This document shows positions 41,401 to 51,555 of a stretch of DNA of 64,000 nt, piece after piece. A program made the position numbers and the translations under genes. The stretch spans positions 124,001-188,000 of the forward strand of contig NC_011775.1 in NCBI RefSeq assembly GCF_000021305.1, in the 5' to 3' direction. The first letter of the stretch is position 1. Each line of letters begins with the position of its first letter. This stretch comes from Bacillus cereus G9842 (GTDB lineage Bacteria > Bacillota > Bacilli > Bacillales > Bacillaceae_G). The notes below the pieces were generated by a model. It saw only the letters and a program-made list of their open reading frames with translations, searched no databases and was not told the origin of the DNA.

Positions 41401-44400
41401 CTACACCCCTTGCTTAGTACGTCTTTCTTCAATGAATTTACGACGCATTAACCTTTTATTTGGTTCAGGACGAAGATAATTATTCACATCGATATTAGGG
41501 AATAATTCAGGATCAGCCAACAATGGTTCACCATTACTTCCCATACGGTAAGAATTTAAGTTACCTTCCTTAGTAAATCCTTTTAATCTTCCACCTTCAA
41601 CAGCAAACTCTTTAAAAATAGTTTCTCCAAATGGTAACGATGGATTACCTTCAAAGTATGGTGTTACTCTTAATTTTCGATTACTATGGTCGTTCATTAC
41701 CATATAACTTCTATTTTTCTCTACAACCCAAGTAGCCTTATTATCAGCAGAATTTTGTTGGAAATCTTTCATTGTAAAGTTCCCTTGGTCAACTTCTGGG
41801 CTAAACGAATCAAAATGTACTACTTCTTCTGCATTTATCACTTGGTGTCGATTTGATAATAAATCTGTAGGTTTAACTAGTACCTTATGATCTGAAATAG
41901 ACTTTAACCCTCTAGAATCTGTTTTATAGAAAGTAGAATTCGAGCCTTGAATAGCGCGTGGGATTAAAGTATTTTCTAATATAGTTTGATCTTGATATAA
42001 AACTTCACCTTGTTGTAACTCAGTACAACCTGCACCGTAAGGAGAAACTCGTTTATATTGACCATCATTTCCTTTTACCTGAATAAATGAACGTTCAGGT
42101 TCAACTACTAATCTAATAGCATCCTTACTAATTCTTTCTACCATTTGTCCTGAAAATTGATCTTTTACCATTGCTTTTTGAGCATATTGAGCAATGTCCC
42201 CGACTTCCATAACAGACTCTTGAATTTTAGAAGCATATGGGCTATGAGTAGCTGCAATATTTGCTACCTTTTGATAAGCCTTTTGACCACCTAAAACCCC
42301 TGCTGCAAATGACATTGTATTTTGGAATTGCAAATGCTTTTGTTCGGCTTCTGCTAACGTATTTACTTCTGGAACTTTGTCAAATACTTTATAGTTAATT
42401 GCCTCTTTCCCAGTATCAATAAAATTCTTTAAACCTGAACCTGCATATGCACCCTGCATACTACCAGTCGCTATACCTTGTACTACCGCACCAATTTGTC
42501 TTGGAATAACCACGTTTTTGTTTGTACTATTTGCTAATTCTTGTTGCACATTAGTTAAATTATTAGCGTATTGTACACCGACTGCTTCTTTCCAAGAGTT
42601 TTGAATTTGTGGTTCTGCAATACCTTTAGCCTTTTGCTGAGCAAAAAACTGCTCCTTATTGTTTGCTGCCCACTGATCCGTAATATTGGATGCGCGATGA
42701 GTAGCCATAAATTGACCTAATTCATATCCTTTAGTAGCTTGTACTTTAGGGACGTTTGCAATTACTTGTTGGGATTCATTGTTCATTTTTGATTCAATGC
42801 CACTGCGTTCCCATTGCTTTTCAATAAATTCTGGTGAAGCACCCGCAAATTTTTGTGAAAATTCATTTCTAGCAACTTCCACTCTTCTAAATGCTAATCC
42901 CTGACCAAATTGATTTTTATCAATAAATGCATATTGAGATTGTCCTCCTGATAAATCTTGAAGTGTATTTGTAGCCATTTCGAATACATTATTACGGTAG
43001 CCTTCTACGTTTTCTTTCCAAGCGTTATCAATAGCCTTAATGCTCATACCAGCACCTAATTTTTGAGAATAGAATTGCTCTCTGTTTTGCTCTGCATATC
43101 CTCTTGTTAAATCCATAGTTGCTTGTTCTACTAAATCAACACCTCTTGCATGAGTTCCACTTATTACACCCTGTATACCAGAAGAAGAGCTTACCTTACT
43201 AATAGACCCATCAAGCTCATTTGAAATAATATTTTTAGCATTCGGCAATTGAGAAGACCACGCTTGTTCAACCTGTTCACGAGATGCTTGACCATCATAA
43301 CGTTCAGCAAAGGCTTGTTTTGCATCTTTTAAACGCATTGACTGAATGACTTGCTTATACTGTCCTTTATCAACAAAGCTATCAAGAGGTTTACCATTTG
43401 TTAATTGTTGCGCTGCTTGCGTTGCTTGCTCTTTAAAATGTGTTTTTTGTGTAGTTACCTCATTATTCCAAGCTTGATCAATTTCCCCTTGGGTAATATT
43501 TTCATTACCTGGCGTAGATTTTAATTGTTTAGCAAATTGTGTTTTAGAGTTATTTGCTAACCAATTGTTCATTGAACCTTGAGAAACCGCGTTAACTAAG
43601 TCAATCGCTTTAGCTTGAGTTGCTAATGAAGGTAATGTATTGGCAACTTTAGACATAGATTTCTGTACAGTTGCTCCCATGTTTTCATGTAATTGCAATT
43701 TATGATTTTCCCATGCATTATTTACCTTTTCTTGAGTAGCCTCAGGATTCTGTTGAGAATAATTCTGTTTAAATGCTTGTTCTTGAGCGCCAATATATGC
43801 CTTTGTCGCATCAGAGCTTAATAAGGCTTTTGCAAAGTCTTTTTTATTTAGTACATTATCTACATTCGGTACTGTACCTAATTGCTTAGCAACTTTATTA
43901 GCTCCATTTAATACATCATTATATTTTTCTTCTACATGCTCGTTCCATAAACGTTCAATTTCAATTTTCTTCATTTCAGGAAATTCCTGCTTTAACTTTT
44001 TAACAAATGCACCTTTATGTTGATTTTCTTCATTCGCATACATTTTTTTAAAATCATCTGCAAACTGTTTAGCCATTGATGAACCTAAAGCTTGTTGACC
44101 TGTACCATATGGAGTTTGATTTAGGTTTGAAATTTTTGCATTTAATCCTTTAGCAAATCTATTTGCCATTAAGTCTTTTTGTTCATCCCATGCTGAATCT
44201 ACTTCTTTAGATGTAGCATTTGGATTTTTTGCTTTATAAAAATGCTTAAATGCTTGTTCTTGCTCTACTAAATTACCATCGTAATTTTTATTTGCTAGTT
44301 TAGTAAATGCTTCTTTATCAATAAAGGAATCTAAACTTTTTCCTTTCGCTAAAGAACTAGCTAGCTTTCTAGTATTTCCTAAAAACTCTTGACGTTTTTG

Positions 44401-46089
44401 ACCCAAATGTTGATTCCAGGCTTTATCAACCATTTCGTCATTAGCTTCAATACCTTGTTTTTTTGTATTTTCCAAGTAACTCTTCTTAAATGCTTCTTTA
44501 TTTGCAGTATTATTTGCATACTGATCAACCAACTCATTTGCAGCTTCTTCAGCTAATTCTGATGCTCTTGCTTTTGTAGTATCAAATGCAGCTAGACCAT
44601 TTTGCTTATAAGCCTCTTTAGCACGAGTTTTAAAATATTTTTTTTGATCAGCTAATTTTTGATTCCAGGCTTTTTCAGCTTTGTTACCTGTAATACCTTT
44701 AGAAGCTAAATCGTTCATGAAAGCATCTTTATTGTCTTTAGCCCAATTATTCGTATCAAATTCAGCTTGTTGGTTTAATAAATTCTTAAAGAATTCTGAT
44801 TCCATAGCATTTTTCGCACCAGTTTTTGCACCAATAACCCCACCTTGAACAAGTCCATTAAGTCCTTTTGCTCCTACAAATGCACCTCTTGCAATAGGTG
44901 TTACTGCTGAACCCATTTTATATCCAGCTAAAGAACCTAATGCTGAACCTCCTGGTCCTAGCCCCATACCAGCTGCGGTACCAGCCATTCCCATGACCAT
45001 TTTCCCACCACGGGATACAATTTCAGACATCTTAAACATTTTTCTTGCTGAATTATCTTTAACTGCCGCCTCTTTAGCAGCACCTTCCGATCCATCTCCT
45101 GAATTATCTCTTCCACCATTTCTAGCTCTACTTGTTATACCTTTAGCTAAACCTTTAGTTAAGTCACCTACACTTTTACCTTGTAAAGCTCCTTTTCCGA
45201 CATTGTACATCGCTCCTAAACCAGCAAGACCACTCATTGATGCAGTTTTGCTTAAGCCATCAGTCATACCAGAGCTAAGTCCAAAGAGGTTTTTTAAAGC
45301 TTCCCCTAATGGAATGATAACTATATAAAGCATACCGATTGTAAGTAGCCCTACATCGGCACCTTTTTCAATCGCACCAAATCCAGTCCCTTTATCCACT
45401 ATTGTTGCGACAATCCAAAGTAATAAAGCATGGATAGCCTGTACAAAAACAGTTCCTACAAATTCTTTAAACCATGTGAATGTCACTTGACGTGTTGCAG
45501 GGAACATAAATAGACTAATAAAAACAGGGCCTAGAATCATTAAAATAATTAATGTTATTTTTCTCATTAAATAATAGAAGTAGGCCCATATCGTTACACC
45601 TAAAAGTACTAAACGTGCAAAAATCCCACCTATAATATGCTCTCCAAGTGGAGGATAAATGTCTTTTCCAGTAAGATCTAAGCTAGATTTAAAGAAATCA
45701 ATTATCCCTTTATTAAGTGTAAATACAACATCATACAATATACTCAAATTACCAAGCACCAAAATTACAAATATCCAATCCCTTGCGAACTCTAAAAAGT
45801 ATGTTCGATTACCTGGATTTATTGAAGTGCTTGATATTTTATTCGCCGCATAAATCATAGAAAACACTAATATAAAACCAATTAATATTGTTAAATTACC
45901 AACACCAGGAGATATAATTCCTGTAATATCATTTGGAGCAAACGTATTATATACTAAAGTGTCTTCTTTATATCCATACACTAATCTGAAGAATGTAGGG
46001 ATTGATTCAAAAGGTTTCCAAAGATTATCCCAAAACCCTTGTACCATACTTTCAGCGGCTTTCCACGCCTTCTCGCCTATCCAATCCAA
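41401..46089 (-). CDS. giant VirB6-like channel protein with repeats
   Basis: 1562 residues, TTG start behind GGAGG. The N-terminal ~330 residues carry about seven membrane segments, as in VirB6/TrbL and Gram-positive TcpH-type proteins. A Gly/Ala-rich patch follows (MVMGMAGTAAGMGLGPGGSA). From about residue 440 to 1130 it has around ten ~40-80-residue repeats. Each has the core F-x2-x-Y/L ... ATxxxVxxAWxxH (e.g. NATSKEVDSAWDEQ, EATQEKVNNAWENH). The C-terminal ~400 residues are unassigned. The repeats are a likely large cytoplasmic or secreted arm; the function is unknown. Confidence 0.75.
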   Translation of the reverse strand: MDWIGEKAWKAAESMVQGFWDNLWKPFESIPTFFRLVYGYKEDTLVYNTFAPNDITGIISPGVGNLTILIGFILVFSMIYAANKISSTSINPGNRTYFLEFARDWIFVILVLGNLSILYDVVFTLNKGIIDFFKSSLDLTGKDIYPPLGEHIIGGIFARLVLLGVTIWAYFYYLMRKITLIILMILGPVFISLFMFPATRQVTFTWFKEFVGTVFVQAIHALLLWIVATIVDKGTGFGAIEKGADVGLLTIGMLYIVIIPLGEALKNLFGLSSGMTDGLSKTASMSGLAGLGAMYNVGKGALQGKSVGDLTKGLAKGITSRARNGGRDNSGDGSEGAAKEAAVKDNSARKMFKMSEIVSRGGKMVMGMAGTAAGMGLGPGGSALGSLAGYKMGSAVTPIARGAFVGAKGLNGLVQGGVIGAKTGAKNAMESEFFKNLLNQQAEFDTNNWAKDNKDAFMNDLASKGITGNKAEKAWNQKLADQKKYFKTRAKEAYKQNGLAAFDTTKARASELAEEAANELVDQYANNTANKEAFKKSYLENTKKQGIEANDEMVDKAWNQHLGQKRQEFLGNTRKLASSLAKGKSLDSFIDKEAFTKLANKNYDGNLVEQEQAFKHFYKAKNPNATSKEVDSAWDEQKDLMANRFAKGLNAKISNLNQTPYGTGQQALGSSMAKQFADDFKKMYANEENQHKGAFVKKLKQEFPEMKKIEIERLWNEHVEEKYNDVLNGANKVAKQLGTVPNVDNVLNKKDFAKALLSSDATKAYIGAQEQAFKQNYSQQNPEATQEKVNNAWENHKLQLHENMGATVQKSMSKVANTLPSLATQAKAIDLVNAVSQGSMNNWLANNSKTQFAKQLKSTPGNENITQGEIDQAWNNEVTTQKTHFKEQATQAAQQLTNGKPLDSFVDKGQYKQVIQSMRLKDAKQAFAERYDGQASREQVEQAWSSQLPNAKNIISNELDGSISKVSSSSGIQGVISGTHARGVDLVEQATMDLTRGYAEQNREQFYSQKLGAGMSIKAIDNAWKENVEGYRNNVFEMATNTLQDLSGGQSQYAFIDKNQFGQGLAFRRVEVARNEFSQKFAGASPEFIEKQWERSGIESKMNNESQQVIANVPKVQATKGYELGQFMATHRASNITDQWAANNKEQFFAQQKAKGIAEPQIQNSWKEAVGVQYANNLTNVQQELANSTNKNVVIPRQIGAVVQGIATGSMQGAYAGSGLKNFIDTGKEAINYKVFDKVPEVNTLAEAEQKHLQFQNTMSFAAGVLGGQKAYQKVANIAATHSPYASKIQESVMEVGDIAQYAQKAMVKDQFSGQMVERISKDAIRLVVEPERSFIQVKGNDGQYKRVSPYGAGCTELQQGEVLYQDQTILENTLIPRAIQGSNSTFYKTDSRGLKSISDHKVLVKPTDLLSNRHQVINAEEVVHFDSFSPEVDQGNFTMKDFQQNSADNKATWVVEKNRSYMVMNDHSNRKLRVTPYFEGNPSLPFGETIFKEFAVEGGRLKGFTKEGNLNSYRMGSNGEPLLADPELFPNIDVNNYLRPEPNKRLMRRKFIEERRTKQGV

Positions 46090-46132
46090 TTAACAAACCT
46101 CCACTTCAAAAAAAACTTTAAATATGCTACGG

Positions 46133-48223
46133 TTATCTACTATGAATAGCCTGTCTCTTTAATTTTTCTTCTAACACCGCAGGGTTGGATTCAATAAATA
46201 CTAATTCTTCATCTGATGGATCCGTTCGCAACCAAATTGAAGAATCACCTGTTTTTAATACACCTTCCCCTTTTGCAGGATTACCAAATATAATATTTAA
46301 CTCACCTTCAGTAATATCGAAGTTTCTTCTAACCTCTTCTTTATCAATCTTGTTTTGCTTTAAGAAAAGCAAAGTATGAGTATTAGTTAAAATCCCTCGA
46401 GATTTTGCATTTCGTAATAGGCGCACAAAATCTTGAGATGCGTAACATAATCCACCATGACGTTTACGAATACGTCGCGCTATCTTTTCAAAGAATGTAA
46501 CTGTTTGCTCATTATCAATAAACTGCCAAATTTCATCACAATAAATAAACTTTCGCTTCGTTGAATTTTTTGGGTTTTTAGCAAAATATTCCCATAGGTA
46601 GTTAAGAATAACGTGGAAAGCAATTGGTCTTAAGAATCCTTCCTCCAATTGAGAAATATTAAAATTAACAAGTCTAGATTCATCTAAGCTTTGTTTAACA
46701 TTGCTACCTAAGTTTGTTTGACCATCAAAAATAGGTTTAGAACCCGTTCTTAAAAATGGTTTAATCGCATGCAGTAACCTCTTGGCATCATCTGCATCAC
46801 TATATCTCTCCAATATGTAATTATAAATTTGTAAAATTTCAGGTTCAGGCTTACGGACTTGAGATTGTATCAATCTACCATCTACCTCTTCAACCCCATC
46901 TTTAAACAAGCTATCTGGATGTGAGGTTATACCCAGCTCTTCTGTAAAAATATACATAATTGCTTCTTCTAAGTAATTACGCTCATATACATCTAAGCCA
47001 TCTTCAATTCCACCTTTACCGCGCACTACAATGTCAAAGAAATCAAGAATTTCATTCGTCTTTTCTCTAATAGGAACAAACCTTTGAAATTTCTTTCCAT
47101 CTTTTTCGTAAATGACTACCTTATCATCTTGTGCTAACATCTCTAGCTCTTCATCATTCTTGTCATCTAGTGGAATTTCAGAATAATTTATTGCACAAGG
47201 GTTGATTATTATTCCACTTTCTTCATGTACATCTAAATTAATGCCACCTAAAATTTTTGTTAACTTTACAAATTCTCCCTCAGGATCAATAATTCCAGCG
47301 TAAACATTAGCTAAAGGCATCTCACGAGAAATTTTCATCTTCATTCCAACACTTTTACCGGAACCAGATACTCCAAAGAATCCCATGTTATAATTATCAG
47401 GACGATATGTTTCATTTCCAAATGAATTAATAAACTCTTTTTGATCAGTAATCATGTTAATACCATAAGGAATACCACCATGATATCGTCCAGAACCTGA
47501 AATATATGGGGCGAATGTGGATAATGCCCTTCTGTCGATATTTCTATATGAATCACTTAAATAATTTTTCCCAAAAGGTAATCCGCTCTTATAGCCCTTT
47601 TTAATTCTTGAAAAAGCAGTTGCAAGTTTAATCGAAAAACCAGAAAGTGCATCTTCCAAAAACTCTGATGATTTATTTAAATTTTGTAATGAATTTGAGT
47701 ATAAAATCACTTGAGAACTAACATTAAACATATCGTTCTCACCAAACTGAATTTCTTCCATTAACATCTCACAATCCGCAATTTTTGTTTGCAGATCATT
47801 TATTTGATCTATGTTCCCTTTTTTATTTTGCCAAGTTAAATTTGAAAGGAACATGGTTTGTTGTCTTTGTAGTCGTTTAATAGCCTCATTCTTTCTTACC
47901 TTATGAATATCAATTACAACGTCTACCTCACCCATGCTTAAAATATTATTTAACCAATTTGTCTTTAATTTACGTGGGTATCCATCTCTCGGAATATACA
48001 TTGGTCTAAAATATGTTTGAGTCCCTAAAGATTGTTTTATGACACCATGATCTTCTGACTTAATTGCTATCCCATCTGGTGCAATTAAATCAATAAATGT
48101 AGGAACATTATCCATAAAATCATTTTTCTTATCCGCATCTTGTTCCTTTATTTGTTCTTGTTCCTTTCCAGTATTATCAACATCTACTTCTTTATTTTTT
48201 TTTCTACGTTTTAATAGCTGCAC
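46133..48223 (-). CDS. VirB4/TraE-type T4SS ATPase
   Basis: 696 residues, GTG start. Walker A GVSGSGKS (about residues 284-291), a Walker B FIYCDEIWQFI late in the protein, and the motif GILTNTHTLLFLKQNK typical of VirB4/ConE ATPases. It energises pilus/channel assembly and substrate transfer at the membrane. Upstream on the same strand lies a small membrane protein gene, and downstream is the VirB6-like gene. All T4SS genes lie in one direction. Confidence 0.88.
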   Translation of the reverse strand: MQLLKRRKKNKEVDVDNTGKEQEQIKEQDADKKNDFMDNVPTFIDLIAPDGIAIKSEDHGVIKQSLGTQTYFRPMYIPRDGYPRKLKTNWLNNILSMGEVDVVIDIHKVRKNEAIKRLQRQQTMFLSNLTWQNKKGNIDQINDLQTKIADCEMLMEEIQFGENDMFNVSSQVILYSNSLQNLNKSSEFLEDALSGFSIKLATAFSRIKKGYKSGLPFGKNYLSDSYRNIDRRALSTFAPYISGSGRYHGGIPYGINMITDQKEFINSFGNETYRPDNYNMGFFGVSGSGKSVGMKMKISREMPLANVYAGIIDPEGEFVKLTKILGGINLDVHEESGIIINPCAINYSEIPLDDKNDEELEMLAQDDKVVIYEKDGKKFQRFVPIREKTNEILDFFDIVVRGKGGIEDGLDVYERNYLEEAIMYIFTEELGITSHPDSLFKDGVEEVDGRLIQSQVRKPEPEILQIYNYILERYSDADDAKRLLHAIKPFLRTGSKPIFDGQTNLGSNVKQSLDESRLVNFNISQLEEGFLRPIAFHVILNYLWEYFAKNPKNSTKRKFIYCDEIWQFIDNEQTVTFFEKIARRIRKRHGGLCYASQDFVRLLRNAKSRGILTNTHTLLFLKQNKIDKEEVRRNFDITEGELNIIFGNPAKGEGVLKTGDSSIWLRTDPSDEELVFIESNPAVLEEKLKRQAIHSR

Positions 48224-48261
48224 TACCTAGTTCAACTCCTCACTTAATAGAATCAAATTTA

Positions 48262-49167
48262 TTAGGCTGATTCATTCACTGCTGAAATCTTTTCTTTAGT
48301 CAATGTAACTCTTGAATCAGTTTGATCTGCAGTTACGTATAATGACATTTGTTCTTCTTCCTTTACATTTTTAAACTTAGCTGTTAATGCCTTTCTTCTA
48401 TTGAAAGTGTGATAGAGTACTTCTACTATCCCATCATGAGCAAGAGGTTCCACGAACATATTCGCTGCTTGTAATTGGTTACTAGCATTAGACATCCTTC
48501 TCATTAATTCGTTATACGCCTTTTCCATTGCAACTTGTTCAAAGTCTTCACCATCTTGAACTTTAATACTGCTTGTCTTCACCTCATATGAAAACAGAAG
48601 GTATCTCTTTGTTTCATATCTTGGTGATTTATTTTGCCAATCTTCCAAATCCTTAACAACTGCTGCCCCGTACTTCAATGCATTAAGTGGCATATCTCTT
48701 TGTTCAGTCATATTTCTCTTCATTTCATCTAGTTGTTCTGATAAATCTATAAACTTATTATGAATATAAACTGTTGCTTGATAATTTAATGTAGCTAACC
48801 AAGATTCAAAAGATGAATCAATAGCTTCTTGTTCTGCTTGACTACGTAGATAATAGTTACAAGGGACAACTTCAGCCATCATTACATATCTGTAATTAAC
48901 GCAACGAATCATTGTAAAATTAATGTCAACAATCTCATCAATTAATTCTTCAAATACATTAGGCTCTTGTTCAACATAATGAACTTCATTTTTCTTGGTA
49001 CTTTTTGATTTTTTAGCTAATTTTTCTTCTAGCCCCTTTTTAGCAGCTAGAGTTGTCTCATTATTTTTCCAGAACTTAAATTGTTCCGGTATAATTGGTT
49101 GCTTAGTAGCCATTCGGTAAACAACAAAGGCTATTAAACCTATACAGAGAATCACCAGTACATCCAT
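48262..49167 (-). CDS. membrane-anchored conjugation protein
   Basis: 301 residues with one N-terminal membrane segment (3-18) and a large cytoplasmic part. The part is mainly helical with a mid-region DEMKRNMTEQRDMPLNALKY and KRYLLFSYEVKTSS. It lies between PrgI-like and VirB4 genes, a position occupied by scaffold proteins in Gram-positive T4SSs. No specific family recognised. Confidence 0.6.
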   Translation of the reverse strand: MDVLVILCIGLIAFVVYRMATKQPIIPEQFKFWKNNETTLAAKKGLEEKLAKKSKSTKKNEVHYVEQEPNVFEELIDEIVDINFTMIRCVNYRYVMMAEVVPCNYYLRSQAEQEAIDSSFESWLATLNYQATVYIHNKFIDLSEQLDEMKRNMTEQRDMPLNALKYGAAVVKDLEDWQNKSPRYETKRYLLFSYEVKTSSIKVQDGEDFEQVAMEKAYNELMRRMSNASNQLQAANMFVEPLAHDGIVEVLYHTFNRRKALTAKFKNVKEEEQMSLYVTADQTDSRVTLTKEKISAVNESA

Positions 49168-49180
49168 TCAATTTTTCCTC

Positions 49181-49507
49181 CTATTCCTTTTTGCCTTTTC
49201 TCCATACACCATATTGTGACTTCTCCCCGAGCCGTACTAGCCAATAATAATCAGCAAACATGTTATATTTCTCAACCTTCCAAAAGGCTAAATAACCAAT
49301 AATAGACAATACTGGTAAACTAGAAATTATCAATACCCCTATTCGAAAGTAAAAATCAATACCCTCAAATAGATCCCATATAATAGGTGCTACAGTATAT
49401 AAAAATGAACCACCAATAATTAAATAAATTAATTGCCTCATCGATACCACGCCAAGTATTACTTTTTGTTCACTAGTCATATCTGCTGGTACTTGTTCAA
49501 TTCGCAT
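49181..49507 (-). CDS. PrgI/VirB3-like inner membrane protein
   Basis: 108 residues with the PrgI-family start (IEQVPADMTSEQKVILG), two membrane segments (about 27-45 and 55-75) and an end containing NMFADYYWLVRLGE. Such proteins pair with VirB4. It precedes the unknown membrane-anchored gene by 13 bases. Confidence 0.8.
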   Translation of the reverse strand: MRIEQVPADMTSEQKVILGVVSMRQLIYLIIGGSFLYTVAPIIWDLFEGIDFYFRIGVLIISSLPVLSIIGYLAFWKVEKYNMFADYYWLVRLGEKSQYGVWRKGKKE

Positions 49508-49564
49508 TTACATCCTCCTTTCAAAATCAAATTCTTCACTTGTAAACTTGAACTGAAAAATTTA

Positions 49565-50215
49565 TTAAATTCCACCTATATAACCTGCAATATCGAAAGA
49601 TTTATAAATGATATAAGCTCCTATTCCAGCCGAAATTAAACCAGCAATTGCTTTAGTTCTCTCATTTGCATTTGTTTGCGATAATGACAATTTAGAACCG
49701 GCGTATAATAAAGAACCAACCACAATAAATCCACCCATTCCTAAAAGAATAACCATTATTGAATTTAAATCTGAAACAAGACCCGCTTTACCACTTTTTG
49801 AGTTCTTAAAGATCATTCCAAACCATCCAACAATAGACATACATTTATATAGCATCCAACCACCAAAAATCGCGCAAATTAAGCCGATTATTCCATTAGT
49901 CCGCAGAGCAGGATTGCTAATCGATGCAGTAATTTTCATACCTGCAATAATAATGTTAGCTAAAACTACAAAGCCACCAACTGTTATTGCTAAAACTAAT
50001 AAGGAGTTGAATTTCTTAAATGTATCTGAACTAGGCTTACTTCCCTGTTTCGAATCAAATACATTTATATCTTTAAAAGCTTCTAAATTATCTTCTGCCT
50101 TTTTCAAGTCTTCAGCATAAGCAATTGGGGGATGTATAACTCCTATTCCTAAAACGAGAATGAGAGTAGATATGCAAGAAATAGCCCACTTATTAAAACT
50201 AAACTTTCTATGCAT
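49565..50215 (-). CDS. VirB2-like protein with two tandem pilin units
   Basis: 216 residues, signal peptide (to IAYAED, about 35) and then two related ~70-residue units. Unit 1: NSLLVLAITVGGFVVLANII with GMKITASISNPALRTNGIIG; unit 2: NSIMVILLGMGGFIVVGSLL with SKLSLSQTNANERTKAIAG. Each unit has two membrane segments and ends YK-C/S-x-x-I-x-GW/Y. This is the VirB2/TrbC pilin topology duplicated in one polypeptide. It lies downstream of a single-unit pilin gene and upstream of the PrgI-like gene. Confidence 0.7.
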   Translation of the reverse strand: MHRKFSFNKWAISCISTLILVLGIGVIHPPIAYAEDLKKAEDNLEAFKDINVFDSKQGSKPSSDTFKKFNSLLVLAITVGGFVVLANIIIAGMKITASISNPALRTNGIIGLICAIFGGWMLYKCMSIVGWFGMIFKNSKSGKAGLVSDLNSIMVILLGMGGFIVVGSLLYAGSKLSLSQTNANERTKAIAGLISAGIGAYIIYKSFDIAGYIGGI

Positions 50216-50241
50216 TAAACCCCTTCTTTCAACTTCTTATG

Positions 50242-50290
50242 AAAAAAGATGGGTAAGAGAAATTCATTACACCCTTAGCCCATCTTTTTT
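50242..50290 (-). terminator. terminator between the two pilin-like genes
   Basis: AAAAAAGATGGG and CCCATCTTTTTT pair (plus an inner AAG/CTT) with T-rich flank on the minus strand. Partial termination here could make the first pilin transcript more abundant than the rest of the operon. Confidence 0.75.
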
Positions 50291-50305
50291 GGAACGTGGA
50301 TTTAA

Positions 50306-50734
50306 TTAACCTCCAAATCCGCCGACCCATCCTGCAATAACTAAACATTTGTAGCAGATCCATCCACCAAAACAAGCAGCAACAAAACCACCAATAGCTT
50401 GTGTACGTGCTTGAGGATTTGTTTGTGCCATAGCAATTCTTGAACCTGCAAATAATAGACATCCGATACAAAGGAATCCACTAATACCCATAGCAAGGAG
50501 TAACAGACCATTCATATCTTTGAAAATACCAGCTTTAGCATTATTTTGAACTGATACTTTCTGCCCACCAGCATCAACGCCTTCGAATACCTTCGCTCCT
50601 GCTTCAGCAATTGGAGAAGAAGTAAACATGTTTTGTCCAGCAACTACCATCGCAGCAATCATTGAAATAGTAAGAAGTAACTTCTTAAACGGTTGTGATA
50701 TTTTTTTTCTAAAAGGTTGTGTAAGTACTGACAC
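50306..50734 (-). CDS. VirB2-like pilin (single unit)
   Basis: 142 residues, GTG start behind GGAGGTGGG. Signal peptide to about residue 45 (SPIAEAG), then NGLLLLAMGISGFLCIGCLL, loop AMAQTNPQARTQAIGG and a second membrane segment ending YKCLVIAGWVGG. It is homologous to both units of the adjacent gene. First gene of the T4SS operon, ahead of a terminator hairpin that may boost its relative expression. It is the likely major pilin or channel subunit. Confidence 0.72.
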   Translation of the reverse strand: MSVLTQPFRKKISQPFKKLLLTISMIAAMVVAGQNMFTSSPIAEAGAKVFEGVDAGGQKVSVQNNAKAGIFKDMNGLLLLAMGISGFLCIGCLLFAGSRIAMAQTNPQARTQAIGGFVAACFGGWICYKCLVIAGWVGGFGG

Positions 50735-51034
50735 AAACCCACCTCCAAGTTTGATTAATAGTAAAGAGAATAAATACCTCTTAAAAACATTACGTAAATA
50801 TATTAAACAAATTTTTTATTAAGTCATCCTATTGCCACCTTCCTTTAAGAATTTAAATATTAGGAAGCCCTTCTGCTTCAGTAGTGCATTATACTCACCG
50901 AAGGTCTAGTTTTTAATAGTAAATGGAAACTTTTTTTTAAAAGTAAAAAAAAGTTTTTTACTGTATATTAGAAACATAGAGAAAACAACATACAGTATAA
51001 TTACTTAATATATAAATAATAAGGAGTGGATGAT
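50735..51034. promoter_or_regulatory. divergent promoter region with operator-like inverted repeat
   Basis: Between the leftward pilin operon and a rightward membrane protein gene. An 8-bp inverted repeat TACTGTAT (50959-50966) / ATACAGTA (50990-50997) overlaps a TATAAT at 50996-51001 reading right. AT-runs at 50925-50960 form a weak hairpin. Likely site of repressor binding for one or both promoters. Confidence 0.4.
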
Positions 51035-51325
51035 ATGTTAGATTTAGCATTGAATTGTTTCGTAGGAAGAAAGATTGGTAGAGAATGTGGTCGTGTAGGG
51101 TTAATGTTCGGTTTAATTTTAATTGGTTCATTACTCCTATTTCAGCATTATGCGCCATATATTTATACTGTCTATTCCGCAAACACAGTAGAAACTATAT
51201 TAAAAGGAATATTTCTTTTAATAATTGCATTTGGTACACTTCTAGTTATCGTACCTATTATTATGGCAATTGGATCGTGTTTTTATCTTTTAATTCGTAC
51301 AGTAGTTGGGGTACTAAAAGCATGA
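51035..51325 (+). CDS. small membrane protein
   Basis: 96 residues from the ATG at 51035 (AAGGAG 8 bases upstream). Two hydrophobic segments (about 20-40 and 55-90). Divergent from the T4SS operon, with a shared control region. Could be an entry-exclusion or regulatory protein of the transfer system, by position only. Confidence 0.55.
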   Translation: MLDLALNCFVGRKIGRECGRVGLMFGLILIGSLLLFQHYAPYIYTVYSANTVETILKGIFLLIIAFGTLLVIVPIIMAIGSCFYLLIRTVVGVLKA

Positions 51326-51350
51326 ACATTATTATTTATATTCAAAAATA

Positions 51351-51392
51351 AAACACCTATTAATATGGTAATTCCCATATCAATAGGTGTTT
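51351..51392. terminator. bidirectional terminator
   Basis: AAACACCTATT and AATAGGTGTTT form the stem base with ATATGG/CCATAT above; T-rich on both sides. Confidence 0.8.
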
Positions 51393-51555
51393 ATTTATTG
51401 TTGTAAAAATTTAAGCAAATACAGTTTTATCATTTTTCCACTAATCTAATTATATTTTAATCAGTCTAATTAATTTTCTCTTTTGTAAAATTGTATTCAT
51501 TAATGTACAACTTTGTTGTATAGTCCACAACTTTCTTGTAATCATACAACAACTG

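Noticed and set aside
50229..50471. Minus-strand frame rich in Cys/Trp
   Set aside because: Out-of-frame shadow of the VirB2-like gene.
50958..51182. Minus-strand frame opposite the small membrane protein
   Set aside because: Lies across the divergent control region and has no ribosome binding site; the plus-strand gene is better supported.
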